Shown here: piece after piece, positions 63,712 through 64,000 of the stretch | How positions within the stretch are numbered: position 1 is the first letter of the stretch | Layout of the letters: each line of letters opens with the position of its first letter | NCBI RefSeq assembly: GCF_000002985.6 | Contig: NC_003279.8 | Coordinates: forward strand, 8,122,001-8,186,000 | Reading direction: 5' to 3' | DNA length: 64,000 bases | From: Caenorhabditis elegans | Lineage: Eukaryota > Nematoda > Chromadorea > Rhabditida > Rhabditidae | Made by a program: the position numbers and the translations under genes | The notes under the pieces: generated by a model | Told to the model about the DNA's origin: nothing | Databases searched by the model: none | The model's input: the letters and a program-made list of their open reading frames with translations, nothing else

Positions 63712-63841
63712 ATGAATTCAAAGCATCAACTTGATCACTCGGATGCATTTGATCATCATTCTGATTCAACGACTCCAAAGATATTATTACTATCTCCAGA
63801 AGAACTTATGTTTGATTATACTAATGGGATTTTCTTGAATG
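63712..63841 (+). CDS. Possible first exon of a gene continuing beyond the window
   Basis: An ATG at 63712 opens 43 codons that are His/Asp/Ser-rich at first (MNSKHQLDHSDAFDHHSDST) and then PKILLLSPEELMFDYTNGIFLN. A plausible donor (G/GTATGC) follows at 63842. No upstream acceptor is obvious near the ATG and no family is recognised. It may be an alternative first exon of the Ser/Thr-rich gene, a separate gene, or chance. Confidence 0.35.
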
Positions 63842-64000
63842 GTATGCTAATTTGTTCAGCAATTGTCAATTACAGTGATCCAAACTACTTTCAAGCTTTG
63901 CAAACTCACCAGAAAAATTTATCAATTTGTTCCTAGGATTCATGACTTAAAAATTCACTTGAAGATTTTTTAAAAGATAAATGTAAAAGTTTTATCTTTG

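Noticed and set aside
1..64000. CRISPR arrays, bacterial operons or prophage
   Set aside because: No regularly spaced repeats of that kind; gene structure is eukaryotic throughout.

Overview
The window looks like nuclear DNA of Caenorhabditis elegans or a very close relative: about 35% GC, many short (about 45-100 bp) introns with TTTTCAG-type acceptors, splice-acceptor-like sites just before several start codons (as at SL trans-splice sites), and protein sequences I recognise from C. elegans chromosome I. Three genes can be named: mau-2 (cohesin loader), del-4 (DEG/ENaC channel) and ins-18 (insulin-like peptide). Assignments are from reading and memory; no search was run.

Layout. 1-3806: non-coding, upstream of mau-2. 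3807-7857 (+): mau-2, 9 exons, 593 aa. 7858-12143: non-coding, with a 153-bp palindromic element and promoter motifs. 12144-12735 (+): a two-exon 170-aa gene resembling TP53INP/DOR autophagy proteins. 12736-17504: no supported gene. 17505-20537 (-): del-4, 12 exons, 527 aa. 20538-25504: 5-kb divergent intergenic region shared by del-4 and ins-18. 25505-27585 (+): ins-18. 28366-29317 (+): a 199-aa single-pass membrane protein. 29862-37732 and 38512-46613 (+): two complete tandem paralogues of the proteasome activator PA200/BLM10 (1873 and 1874 aa, 23 exons each, same intron positions). 46614-52887: non-coding, containing a 1.64-kb element with perfect 29-bp terminal inverted repeats and decayed acidic coding fragments. 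52888-58018 (+): the 5' part of a gene I do not recognise. 59337-60933 (-): a seven-TM chemoreceptor of the Srz type. 63712-63841 (+): a possible first exon of a gene running off the window.

The most notable content is the tandem PA200 pair. Both frames are open over all 23 exons and both end in the HbYX-type tail needed to dock on the 20S proteasome (YYA in copy 1, YYS in copy 2). The copies have clearly diverged, yet at least four patches are nearly identical; the longest is 739 bp including introns with one mismatch, the pattern expected of recent gene conversion. The other unusual item is the TIR-bounded element at 50163-51805.

The genes do not form one pathway. mau-2 acts in chromatin cohesion, the PA200 pair in proteasome activation, ins-18 in DAF-2 signalling, del-4 in membrane excitability, and the Srz-type gene probably in chemosensation. 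Gaps of 545-780 bp between ins-18, the 199-aa gene and the PA200 copies are longer than usual within nematode operons, so separate promoters are more likely.
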